From Saksenaea vasiformis B4078 (Eukaryota; Mucoromycota; Mucoromycetes; Mucorales; Saksenaeaceae), in NCBI GenBank assembly GCA_000697055.1, contig JNDT01001891.1, forward strand, positions 43,817-107,816: DNA of 64,000 nucleotides, read 5' to 3'. Shown one piece after another: positions 28,486-38,400 of the stretch (the first letter of the stretch is position 1; every line of letters starts with the position of its first letter). The position numbers were made by a program, and so were the translations under genes. The notes under the pieces are model-generated. The model saw only the letters and a program-made list of their open reading frames with translations. It searched no databases and was not told the origin of the DNA.

Positions 28486-28850
28486 CTATTTTTCATGTTC
28501 TTCTCTATAGACAATAGACGTTGCTTCCGTACAGAGATACAGCGCTTTCAGTGCCTGAACACACTTTTCGGGATCATCAGGATTTGCCATTAGACAGGCA
28601 TCATAGTCTTTGATCTGGGTACCGCAACGTTGCTTGACGAATTTAAGAATGCCCACGCTACAGACATTGTCCTTATGAGAACGAGGCTATGGACAACGAT
28701 CGCTTACTTTTCTTCTGAACACTTTGTCAGTGCGCGTTTCTGCTGTAGACAGCTCTTGTCCCATGATTGCGGATAGTTCTCAACGCACTTTTGATACATT
28801 TCCAACTGAAGCGCGCATTTCTCTCGAACTTGATCCAACGTGTCCTCCAT
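28486..28850 (-). CDS. MIX14: Double twin-CX9C mitochondrial intermembrane-space protein (CHCHD5/Mix14-like)
   Basis: Two exons, 28850-28708 and 28657-28486; 104 residues. Four exact CX9C motifs are present: CALQLEMYQKC, CLQQKRALTKC, CGTQIKDYDAC and CVQALKALYLC. They make two CHCH helical hairpins, the pattern specific to CHCHD5 (110 residues in human) and yeast Mix14. Such proteins are imported and oxidised by Mia40 in the intermembrane space. The acceptor was chosen at CTGTAG before 28657, because a nearer AG (28673/28672) gives the wrong frame. The split falls between the two hairpins. Exact role unknown in the family. Confidence 0.92.
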
Positions 28851-29736
28851 GGTTCGTCAAAGCAGAAAAAAAGCTTGTCAGCAGTCCCCCAGCCGCTATT
28901 TCAAGTTGGCACCCCGAAACAGAAAAGAGTACTAAGACAAAAAAAACAAAAATCAGAGAGTTTTGGGCGTTGGAACAGGGTTCACAACAATACTGTTATT
29001 ATTATTAAGCGACGACACGGTACTTCGTCGTCCGTTGTATTACTCTTTTTGTGAATACAGAACGCCTCATAGGGTGCAAACTTATTCTTAGAAGGAAAAG
29101 AGCTGGAGTGCAGCAGTCGGATCACTGATAGAGTGTTCCGTTGTAAGCGATCATCATGTAACTTGCAGTAGGTTTATTTCATGATAAGCATCGTTCTAGT
29201 AATATATTAAAAGGCAAGGGCAAGCTATAACATTTGAAGATGGATTCAACAAGGATGTGTATTACCAGTGTTGTAGTAAGGCTAATCTCTTGTTCATGTA
29301 GCAAAGGACGCTCTTAAACTAGAGCTTCAAGCCTGGCAGCACTGCGAGGGTGGAATCACCCAGTTCTTCCGAAGACTGTATAACAGCGAAAAGAAAGCAA
29401 AAGAAAAGAAAATGTTAAGATCATGGCACTGGCTTTAGGTGCATTGGACTACGGTTAATTTACCGCAAATCCATGTCTGCTAATCTTACCAATTGTATTT
29501 AGTCTTGAGTGCACACGACCATCGGGCGGAAGCTGCCCAAGTAGACGTGCTCATATCAAACAGATAACTATCGCACGAAGTATCGTCTACGGCAGATTAT
29601 TCTTGAAACATTTTTTGAACCAAACAGATGCAATAGAAACATGCAATAACCCGGAGTTGATTATGGGATTCAGGCAAACCGTTCCGAGCCCGCAAATTTT
29701 GGCAATCCGTAACTCAGGCAAGTGGAACTATTTGCC
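28851..29736. other. Bidirectional upstream region of MIX14-like and DUF4211 genes
   Basis: About 890 bases between divergent starts. Only short open frames without motifs. I see no clear upstream exon for the DUF4211 gene, but a non-coding first exon cannot be excluded. Confidence 0.5.
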
Positions 29737-31561
29737 ATGCCACCGAAACAAACCAAGATTCTTCGATTTTTCAAGAAAGATGCTCAAACACCCTCAGAGA
29801 GCACAGTTGATGCTGAAGCAATGTAACATTGCTGCTATTCATTTTACTACTTGGCATTAACCTGTTTTCTCTCTTTGTAAGATCGTCATCAGTGCAAGAT
29901 CAGGATCACATGAAGAAGGAAGAAACGATTGACGAACAGCGAACACCTTCAACGTTGGAAAGCAATGTCTCTTCACAACCGAAAGAAGACAAAGTGGTTG
30001 CAGCAATAGAGTCAAATGAAGAAAATGAAGTCGTGGTGCCCGTATCTCGGAAAAGATCGCGTAAAAAGCATCAACTATTCATATCGGATGACGAAGATGC
30101 GAGTGAAGGTAGGATTTAGGGGGTGATTTATACGCATCTGATAGTATTTCAGAGGAAGAGGATGAAGAACCGTTATTTCTACGACCGCCAGCTGTTCCAT
30201 CGTCATCAAAGAAATACAAGCATCTAATGAAAAAGGAGGATGAAAGAACTGAAGAACAGAATACACAGGAAGATTTGGATTTTCTTAAGGAAAATGGTAT
30301 AAATGATACATGGATAAACATCATGGAGATTCATGCAATTGTATAAGATGTGTATGCTGAACGTACTCGAGGGCGAAAGATATCACAGTATAGCGAACAA
30401 CTGCAGAAACTGAAAGGTAACGCGGTAACACTGCAATGGCAAACTGACAAGAAAGAAAAGAACGAAAACAAAGGTTGGCGTCTATCACGGGTTCGGATGG
30501 TCCGATTGATCAGTACCGGGCACAAGGAACGCAGGAATCCGATTTGCCAGAGTTTACACAGGAAGAAGAAGACGAGGAAGAGGAAGATCTTAGCGAGGAT
30601 GACGAAGAATTTATTGTAGCGGACGATGTGATTGATGGTGTTCAAGTGGACGATGCGGTAGTATCTAGACCCGTCGAACTTCCAGGTAAATGCACGTAGC
30701 AAAAACTACGCATAAGCACACTAAACAACGCCGTTGCTAGTTGAATTCAGTATGGATAGCATGCAAAACCTGGCCCATAATTTTAAGATATACGTTGAAT
30801 ACCTTGTACATCGAACACGAGACCCTGATTTTGGGAAGACTGATCTTCGTAAGTACCTTACAGGTGAATATTTTCGTTTATGTCTTGCAGCAAGTTACTT
30901 TCAGGTTGCCATGCGAGCAGTGGACCGTAAAGTAAAAGGTTATCTGGAATCATCATTAACAAGTGATGCATGGTTACCACATTTCAAGGTAAAACTCCGT
31001 CTTCCGATCCTAACGTAGTCATGCTGATCCAATATCCTTATTTGAAGAGGGCTTTGGATAATTATCCGTACTGGAAAGATATACCCAAAGTCGATTCAGT
31101 CTCCTGTGAAGGCTGCCGATGCAATCGTCTAGCATCACAGAAGATTCTGTTGTACGATAGTGAGACCGACTCAGACGGTGCGAAATTTAGTCTGGGGAGT
31201 CAATGCTATCGTAGAGCAGAGATGTATCATCAATTGGCGCATTTCAGGACGCATTTGTACGACTCGGTGGAAGAAGAAATGGAACGGGTTAACGCAGAAA
31301 TGAAGAATGTGGAAGGAGCCGACGACTTGAGACTAACGGAAGATTATGTAAATGAACTGGTTTCGTCTGGTTTTGTGCAAAGGGTAGGTTCCATAAAAGA
31401 AGAAGCCACTTCTTCTTAAAAAAACTTCTTCTTTTTAGTTGTACCAAGATAGTCAGAGGTTATTCCAAGAAGTGGAGGATGTCTATGTAACCAATTCTAA
31501 TCGTCGGTTGATAACACGTACATTCGAAACATCAGAAAGCGAACTCGAGGAAGACCAATAG
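29737..31561 (+). CDS. DUF4211 (CCDC82-like) nuclear protein with N-terminal PIP-box
   Basis: Eight exons: 29737-29822, 29882-30108, 30153-30296, 30348-30416, 30461-30685, 30741-30988, 31048-31383, 31439-31561; 485 residues. The N-terminus MPPKQTKILRFFKKD contains QTKILRFF, an exact PCNA-interacting motif (QxxIxxFF) next to basic residues. Residues about 30-235 are acidic and disordered with Lys/Arg patches likely to be nuclear signals. The C-terminal half matches DUF4211: EFIVADD, FKIYVEYLVH, DPDFGK, SDAWLPHFKRALDNYPYW, a Cys pair in SCEGCRCNR, and FSLGSQCYRRAEMYHQLAHF. The acceptor at 30460 was chosen among two in-frame options. A 42-base segment (30849-30890) with GTAAGT and CAG borders can be spliced without changing frame. 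The function of the domain is unknown; the PIP-box suggests work at replication forks. Confidence 0.88.
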
Positions 31562-32941
31562 CACAACAAATGTTGGTAAAAAAAACCTACTCGAAAATAA
31601 TAATATATTCATGTTATGGTATTCTATTACAGCGCTTGCTTGTTCTTTTCCAAGTTTATATCTGATCCGTGTGGACCTCCATGCGACGGCTGACTGCTAG
31701 CACCGCATTTTGTCAAAGCCATCCGATCGCTTGCAGCTGAAAGTAACGCCTGTGACAGAGTATATTGGATCGATAGGGGACAATGTGACCAATAAACCCT
31801 TTATGGAAATTGTCGCGTAAACCGTAGAAGATGTGTAAGAGTTTGTTCTCAAGCGTTTTGTATCCTTATCCCATGCAACTTGATAAAAGTTATTGCGTCC
31901 TGAAATGTCTTCTTACCTGTCTTCGCTGCTGATATAGGTTCCTATTAATTGGGTATTTTAGGTATCCAATGCTACTCAGAAAGATCGTTTGCATCCATTT
32001 CGTCACTGCCAAAACTAGGATCCCTTCAGTAGAAGGAGAACAACTTTGAAACACGTTCGCACTGGTCATTGAATGTCAATCTACGCTACTCCAAATAAAT
32101 TATGCGTCCATCAAGAGCCAATTTCGCTAAGAAGGGAATCGAATATGCAGTTATTAGTTAAGGAATTGGTAACAAAACTCATACGTTTACTCACACGTTT
32201 ATTCACATTAGCTTGGCTCTCGATGGAGGTATAATTTATCGGAGCAGCATAAAAAATCATTCATCGTTAGCAAATAGAAGATACTTTGATCTCAACTTAC
32301 TTGCCTCTGAAGGGCAATGCTACCCATTGGTAGGGGCCTGCCACGCATCTTGACTTGTGATGGGAGGGGCGAGCTGAGATAGGACACGGCTTGGAGTTGG
32401 TTTGGGCCTTAGTGATCATAGTCTGAACCATAGACAGAAAGAAAGACGTGAGGAATCCTGCATGTGTAGTCAATCCCAATATATACTGGGAAATGTAATT
32501 GAGAAAACAGAGTCGAAGGAGAAAGAAAAGAATCCATGCGTCCCTTTAATCTCCTGTTATTTTACGCGTCCCCCATTGGTGCGTCGAAGAACCCTATTAC
32601 AATGAACCAGTGCAATACAACCTTGGTTTGATGTAAAATATCTGCTTATCTGCGCAAACGTTTACTGCTCCTCAGTGCACAATCGAGGTGCTGTCAGCAC
32701 AAAGTGACACTTGGATGACGCATATGTATCGTTAAAGTTCAGTATTTTCTTTGCCTTGGTTAAAACAGGGCTGTTTTCATGCAATAAACAGACCAGCAAA
32801 GTTCGTGTAACAAGATGGATCTCAGAATGTTTTCAATCATCAAGACCACGGCTTCTTGTACTACCAACAGTGCAAGAAATTTCCAGCTTGCTGTTTGTTT
32901 TATTTCGGTTCTCTCTTTCTAACCCTCATTCCATCACTACT
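31562..32941. other. Intergenic region with an inverted repeat-family copy
   Basis: It holds repeat copy E in reverse orientation (32090-32410). A minus-strand stretch at about 31632-31760, ending in a stop after NKQAL and preceded by a CACAG acceptor-like site, has protein-like composition, but I could not build a gene from it. Confidence 0.45.
32090..32410 (-). repeat. Dispersed repeat family, copy E (opposite orientation)
   Basis: The core arms lie at about 32090-32130 (AAATTATGCGTCCATCAAGA) and 32209-32250 (inverse). The flank to its right, read on the minus strand, contains the CCCTTCAGAGGCAAGTAAG segment equal to CCTTCGGGGGTAAGTAAAC of copy B. So the whole unit is inverted relative to copies A, B and D. 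Confidence 0.75.
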
Positions 32942-33869
32942 ATGAATATGCCTTCCTATTTTTATTTATCTTCTGATGGCTTGGCGGGATCTGTGCACGT
33001 ACCAGGCGATACCATCGTCCTCAATGCTTCATTTGCGGTGCCTTGGCTTGCCACACCCAGTGGGATGCCACACCGTCCGTTAAACATTTCAGGGTATGAG
33101 TATGTCTGGTATCTATATCAAAATCCGGCCGTCCAAGGATACGCTTTTCAACTCCACGTAAAACAAGCGCCACAGTATGGCGAGTTCGCTTTGCAAACGG
33201 TCATACCTGACAGTCCTGCAGGCCACGACTATTACATACAGTACCAATTGATTAGCGGCAGAGATCCGAACAATAAGGCACCTAATGGAGTTGGACCTTT
33301 TACGATTGTGAACGTCTCGCCAACAACTACTAGGGCTCCAACGTCATCTACACTACCTACTTTTGCTACAGTAGTGCCGAACCAGAAGAGTTCCCGTTCT
33401 TATCTATCCGCCGGAGCGATCACAGGAGTAGTCATGGGCTTAATTGTCGCTATTCAAGTGGTAACATTTAACACGTAATCTTAACCCGCTAACTTCCTTT
33501 AAGATTATCGGAGCTTGTGTACTCGTACGACGATATCGCAAGAGGTTCGTAAGTACAGTTGCTTCACGCACCTTTAGGAAGCCCGACGATGGAAGCACAA
33601 TAAAGAAAGTGCCGGGTGACGCCGGGAAAACCCATAATACTGCTGATACTGTTTCTCACAGTTATCAAGAGCAACCGCTGTCAAAACCTGGTCATTTATC
33701 ACCACTGACTACAAGCGAGCACGACCTACAACGCCCAAATGAAATACAGCTACAGATTCCAAATGAGTATGAACTACACCCGCCAAACTCATACGATGAC
33801 GAAAGTGATGCTACAAAAACTTTCGAAACTCCAAGCCAGACTAATCCATCTGCAATACGTGACGGTTGA
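32942..33869 (+). CDS. Type I membrane protein with LQRPNE-type cytoplasmic tail
   Basis: Two exons, 32942-33460 and 33504-33869; 294 residues. The first in-frame ATG gives no classical signal peptide, so an upstream exon carrying one may be missing. The extracellular part has N-glycosylation sites and a beta-rich look (GDTIVLNASFAVPWL and YEYVWYLYQNP), vaguely like fungal Kre9/Knh1-type wall domains. A Thr/Pro/Ser stalk, a membrane helix interrupted by the intron (AGAITGVVMGLIVAIQV, then IIGACVLV) and RRYRKR follow. The cytoplasmic tail contains DLQRPNEIQLQIPNEYELHP. It faces a second gene of identical architecture at 35202-36319. Function unknown; a wall sensor or adhesin-like receptor is possible. 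Confidence 0.75.
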
Positions 33870-35201
33870 TAAATCTCTCTTCAATCTTACGGGACCGCGG
33901 AGTCTTCGTCAGAAGATTCTTCTTCCTTGGAAGCTACTTGATCGACATGGAAAGACAAATGATACCTTGCTGCTTACGTTGTTCTTCTCTATATAGTAGT
34001 ACGTTTTGTAATATTAGCTTATATGACCTTCGCGCATTTTTCAGCTTTTTCGAACGTCAATGTGCCCAGAGACCAGGCATAGGAGACTTTCTGCTCAGAA
34101 AACGCAATGGCAACGTCATTAAAGCTGCTTCGCCAATATTACTGACGTCGTGGACTGACGCTGCGGCCCCTTTGCACTCGTGTTGAGCACCACATCTTCA
34201 GAAATTTTTCTGAAGATCGACACGCCCTTTTAATCATATTTTTCAACCTAGAGAACAGACACTAAAAACGAGCATAACCGTCATCATTATAGAGGACATC
34301 GTGATCTTTCTCTTCTATGCGTCTAATAATGGTCGTTCCGAATTCAACTAAATCTGCTTCCTGAATTTCGCGCCTTGATAACTCAGGTCATTGATATCAT
34401 GGACTGTCAGCGTATTGCGCAACGTATACCTTAATTCAGCGCCTTGTGCGTGTATTTCGCTTCGCATTGAGGTTCGATCATAGGCTTCAGCTTCTTAACT
34501 TCAACCTTGACTACCATGAACGTCCTTCCTTTGTTTGGCGAGGAAAAGTTTGTTAAAAATTAAATGGTTATTCTGGTAATGTCTTCTTCATGTTCAGGAT
34601 CGATCAGGAGGAAATTAGGTTTGTTTATCAAATACAGTCCAAGGACGAAAGGGCAATCCGTGACCAGTTGTCGCAGGACGCCTTCTACGATACTCAGCTG
34701 CAGTGCCACGTATGCTTCTGTAAGCGCTTCTTTACTGCACTTAAATATCAACTTAGTGGCTGGGCTGTATTTGGTAATGAACCTGTTTGCTCCCCCGTAT
34801 CGGTTTATCGCTCTTCGAGTAGCATTCTTGTCAGTAAACTATTGACGGGAAACCGTCGAAGAGGTTGTTTAACAGAGTACATTCGCTTTTGGTTGATAAC
34901 TAACATGATTGGTATAATTCGTCGAGGTGACGTTAGAAATAGAGAAGAGAGCGAAAAACGGGTTGAAACAAATGTGCTGGGGCTGGGGTTGTCCTGTGAA
35001 ATCTTCTAGAACGCTATAAAGAGTTGGACTAATATCATATAATCCGTAAGCTTGAGTTTGATAAGATCCTTAGCGAATTTCAAAGTTTACTTTGCCTTGC
35101 AAGTCTCAAGAAGAGCACGCACAAAAGGACAGTAATTTTCGACGTGGGATGAACCTTGAGCTAATGTCGAGGAGTTGAAAACTGATGCAGATCATATTCT
35201 G
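33870..35201. other. Region between two convergent membrane-protein genes; possible minus-strand relic
   Basis: Several minus-strand stretches look protein-like: one ends in a stop near 33890 after a Glu/Ser-rich segment, another ends near 34270 (IIRRIEEKDHDVLYNDDGY), and 34560-34751 is open. They lie in different frames and I could not join them with good introns. A decayed or unrecognised gene is possible. Confidence 0.3.
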
Positions 35202-36319
35202 TCAAGTCTTTTCGGAGTATATTACGGTCACAATGTCGGACACAGGTCTCGTCCGAGGGGGGTCGCTTCGGGTAGAAGAATTGCAACTGTAAGAATCATT
35301 TTCGTGGTTATACAAATTCAGCCTTTGCAAGGTTAATTCGCTCGGTACTTGAGTTTCAGCTACGTTTAGTGATTGTAACGGTCCAAGTTCATTCGGTCGT
35401 TGTATCTCCCCAACTTCGTTTGGCCGCTGCAGCTCCCCAACCTCATTTGGTCGTTGTAGCTCATTGTGACCTGTACGCTGTCAATATAACGTACTTTGAC
35501 CCTGTTACTCACCATTTTCCTCAATAGTACGACGTATTTTCCTTTTCACAGTGACTAGCTTTGGTAGGAACGGTTGTCGTTTTCGTCGCAGTAAAAGGAG
35601 AAGCCCAGCAGTCTGGAATGTACTTAACGTTTAATATTATCTTCTTAGATTTGTAGTCTTACCAGTCCAAAGATAGCTACAGAGCCCCCAACTATGCCTG
35701 CGATAACTCCGCTAGAAATTACTGAGTTTGTGTTTACCGGATTTATGCTTGAACTAGCTGTAGGGGAAGTCGTCGCGGTAGTAATTGTTGCGGTATCGAC
35801 GATAGCTCTGGCAAGGGTCATATTACATTGAGCTAAAGTTTTGTTTGGTAGTGTGCCATTGTAGGCCTCTAGAATCTGATAGTCATCCGAATTTATGATG
35901 GGGGTCGAACTAGGAGCAGGAACGCAAGGCGCGGCAGATAAGGACGAACGGCTTGAATAAATGATGGGAAAAGTTATATTGTAAGAGTATACACCAGTGG
36001 ATGGGCGGAGATATGCGTCAAGTGTGTTGACCAAAAATGATTCTACTACGGCGCATCTTATTGAAGCCTGTATGTTATACCACGCACGGAAACGGACCGT
36101 GTCCGCGAACGCCTCGAACTCTTCCTCCGTCCATTTCGTCCACAGGTTTAGCCACACAATCGCCGTGGAACCTCCTGTGACGTTCACCAGCGGTAGCATG
36201 GGCATAAGCTGGTAGCTAGGTATGGGATGCTCCGTTACATTGGCAGAATTTTGCAAGCAATAAACATCTTCACAGCACAAAGAAAGGAAAATGATCAGTA
36301 ACAGTATTAGCTTTGACAT
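35202..36319 (-). CDS. Type I membrane protein with repeated LQRPNE cytoplasmic tail
   Basis: Three exons: 36319-35663, 35612-35513, 35470-35202; 341 residues. A strong signal peptide (MSKLILLLIIFLSLCCEDVYC) is followed by about 150 residues with N-glycosylation sites and four spaced cysteines, a Thr/Ser stalk, and a membrane helix split by the first intron (VIAGIVGGSVAIFGL, then TAGLLLLLRRKR). The tail holds three tandem copies, ELQRPNEVG, ELQRPNEVG and EIQRPNELG, and a related segment (PLQSLNVAE). Architecture, intron position in the membrane helix, and tail motif match the convergent gene at 32942-33869, while the ectodomains look different. They are probably members of one family of surface receptors. 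Confidence 0.82.
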
Positions 36320-37409
36320 GAAAAAGAGAAAGAAACGACTAAACAAATGGGATGGAGATTGATCAAACGTTTTCCTGTGCCTTGTCAGTGGTGCAACGTT
36401 GAACAAAGAAAAAGGCGTTCTGAGATGCGTGTCTTGTTCGACGCATGCAGTATGACACTGATGGCGTGATGCAAAGATCGAAAACAATTGCTGCTCTCCT
36501 CATTATTGTTCGCAGTCACTTGTTGCACTAGCATGGCTCGATGTCGCTCCTTAGTTATAACTATAATCAATGGAAGATACTCTGACAAACAGACTGCATG
36601 AAAAGGGAAGGCAGAGCGTCGTGCACAAGTATGAGAAGAACAATTGCGGAGGAGCATAAGCTTGACCTCAGAGGGAAATTTGTCCAAAGTAATGTTCCAC
36701 AGGATCGTATAATACACGAGGAGACGTGACACCATCAGCAAGAAAGAAACTTTGTCACTGAACTATCCATTGTTCTTTGGTGGGTCAACTAATATACACA
36801 TCAATCAAGGACATGGAGTAGCATCAACAACGGGTCGAACAAGTTTGTTGCGACTTACACCTTGACCGCCTCACGTTAGCGGTGATCCCAAAAGAGACTG
36901 ATATGTCTCTCCGTCTTATTAAGGTATCACCTGAATGCAAGACGGATTTGAGGTTCTGAACGAGACAATAAACTGTAGAACTTTTCTTCAAAACCTGTAA
37001 TTATAACTGGAGTTGAGACGACAAGTTTGTGAGACTTCTGTTTTGTAGAAAAGAACCCGACGTTCTGCCAATTCGTAGAAAAATTCCGTTTTGCAAGTTG
37101 AATAACATGGGTTTATAGTCTATGCAGATACAGTAGCCGCTCAGTTAATGAATACTCACTTAAGGAATATGTCACGCTTTTGGAATCATGATTTCAGCAA
37201 CCATATTGGTAAGCAGTAAATTATTCCAAAATTCAGTTGTAGAATGATGAATAATTTTTTTTGAAAAATATTCTTGTATCGAGCGGATAACTGTTATAGC
37301 TTATTATGTGAAGTAGCTCCCTATGGTTGTTTGTTTTAATGTCTGCTCATATTTAGCTTGTAGGAGAGTCGCCTTTTGCTTCACTTAGATATCTAATTGC
37401 TCATCTATG
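36320..37409. other. Intergenic region, nothing recognised
   Basis: No open frame with a recognisable motif. Probably the promoter side of the 36319 gene and the downstream flank of the transposase relic. Confidence 0.45.
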
Positions 37410-38400
37410 TCATCTCGCATATCTAGAATCGCACGTGCTTGGTCGAGGATTCTCATTTTTCTCGGCTATCGGTAAATCAAAATGATCCCTTTCTTGCGAT
37501 GACTCTAGATCATCACTTTCCTCGTCGTCGTTCTCCACAGTATGGGCTCCCATGGCGTTGTCGACAAGGTTGTCTCTCTCCGCTTCCATGTGGATATTTT
37601 CCTGCTCAACCTCTGGCTCCATGTCAGTGTGATCCAGAGAGATATCGTCTCCGTGCACCTCGCGCAAGGTCTTGGTGATTTCTACCGATGCTTCCTCCTC
37701 ATCGATACCCATTTGTTGTTCCTCCACGTCAGTCTCTGATGAAGGCACCAATCGGGAATGGGTAAAGCAATTATTGATCGTTTCCGCTGTGACTTTGTTC
37801 CATGCTAAGCGACAAAAGGACACAGCATCCAGCTGGTTGATGTCGTATAGGTTCTGCCGACGACCGAGCTAGAATTGAATGCCAGCGGGTCGATACTGCC
37901 TGGATCTACGCAGCTATTTAGCTAGAGAATATGGATAAAATGGGTATTGTCTGTAATACCGCTTGAATGCACTAATGATACCCATATCTACTGGTTGCAG
38001 GCGCGGTGTAGTGTTAGGTGGAAGGTACAGGATCTCGATATTGTTCAGGGTGGAATATGCTTATGAGATGAAGCATTATCTACCAGCAACAGTTCTGTTT
38101 TCTGATGGTAGTTTAGGAATCAAAACGCGGAAAAAGTGTCCAAATGTTTTAACGCGTACGAGCGTGATGGCACGCGTCTTTGGAACTACACTCCACGTAG
38201 AGCGCATCTGATTAGTGTAGGGATTTAAGATTTCTGAGTATCCCAAAAATGGAAATTCGTACGACTTCTTCACTTGTAGAATATGCTCGATAAAAGAATG
38301 AAAAATTTCCTGACCGACAGTATTCATTAACCGAGCGGCTACTGTATATACTTCACGCTTGTGCTTGTTGGAGGCAAACCCCGCATGCCGTAGATCAAGC
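37410..38400 (-). pseudogene. Decayed pogo/Tigger-type DDE transposase
   Basis: Reading right to left in changing frames: LLLVDNASSH (about 38098-38060), the DDE-family DNAxxH-type motif around the second catalytic Asp; EILYLPPNTTPRLQPVDMGI (about 38030-37975), the canonical segment before the third acidic residue, here QPVDMGII; then AWNKVTAETINNCFTHSRL (about 37810-37750) with an acidic tail to a stop at 37410. These three motifs in this order are diagnostic of Tigger/pogo transposases. Several frameshifts separate them, and the N-terminal DNA-binding domain is not recognisable. An inactive relic. Confidence 0.85.

Noticed and set aside
28658..28707. Nearer splice acceptor at 28672 in the CHCHD5-like gene
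   Set aside because: It shifts the frame and loses the last two CX9C motifs; the acceptor ending at 28658 keeps them.
34590..35009. 139-residue plus-strand frame
   Set aside because: No motif, no good start context, and it overlaps an equally plausible minus-strand frame.
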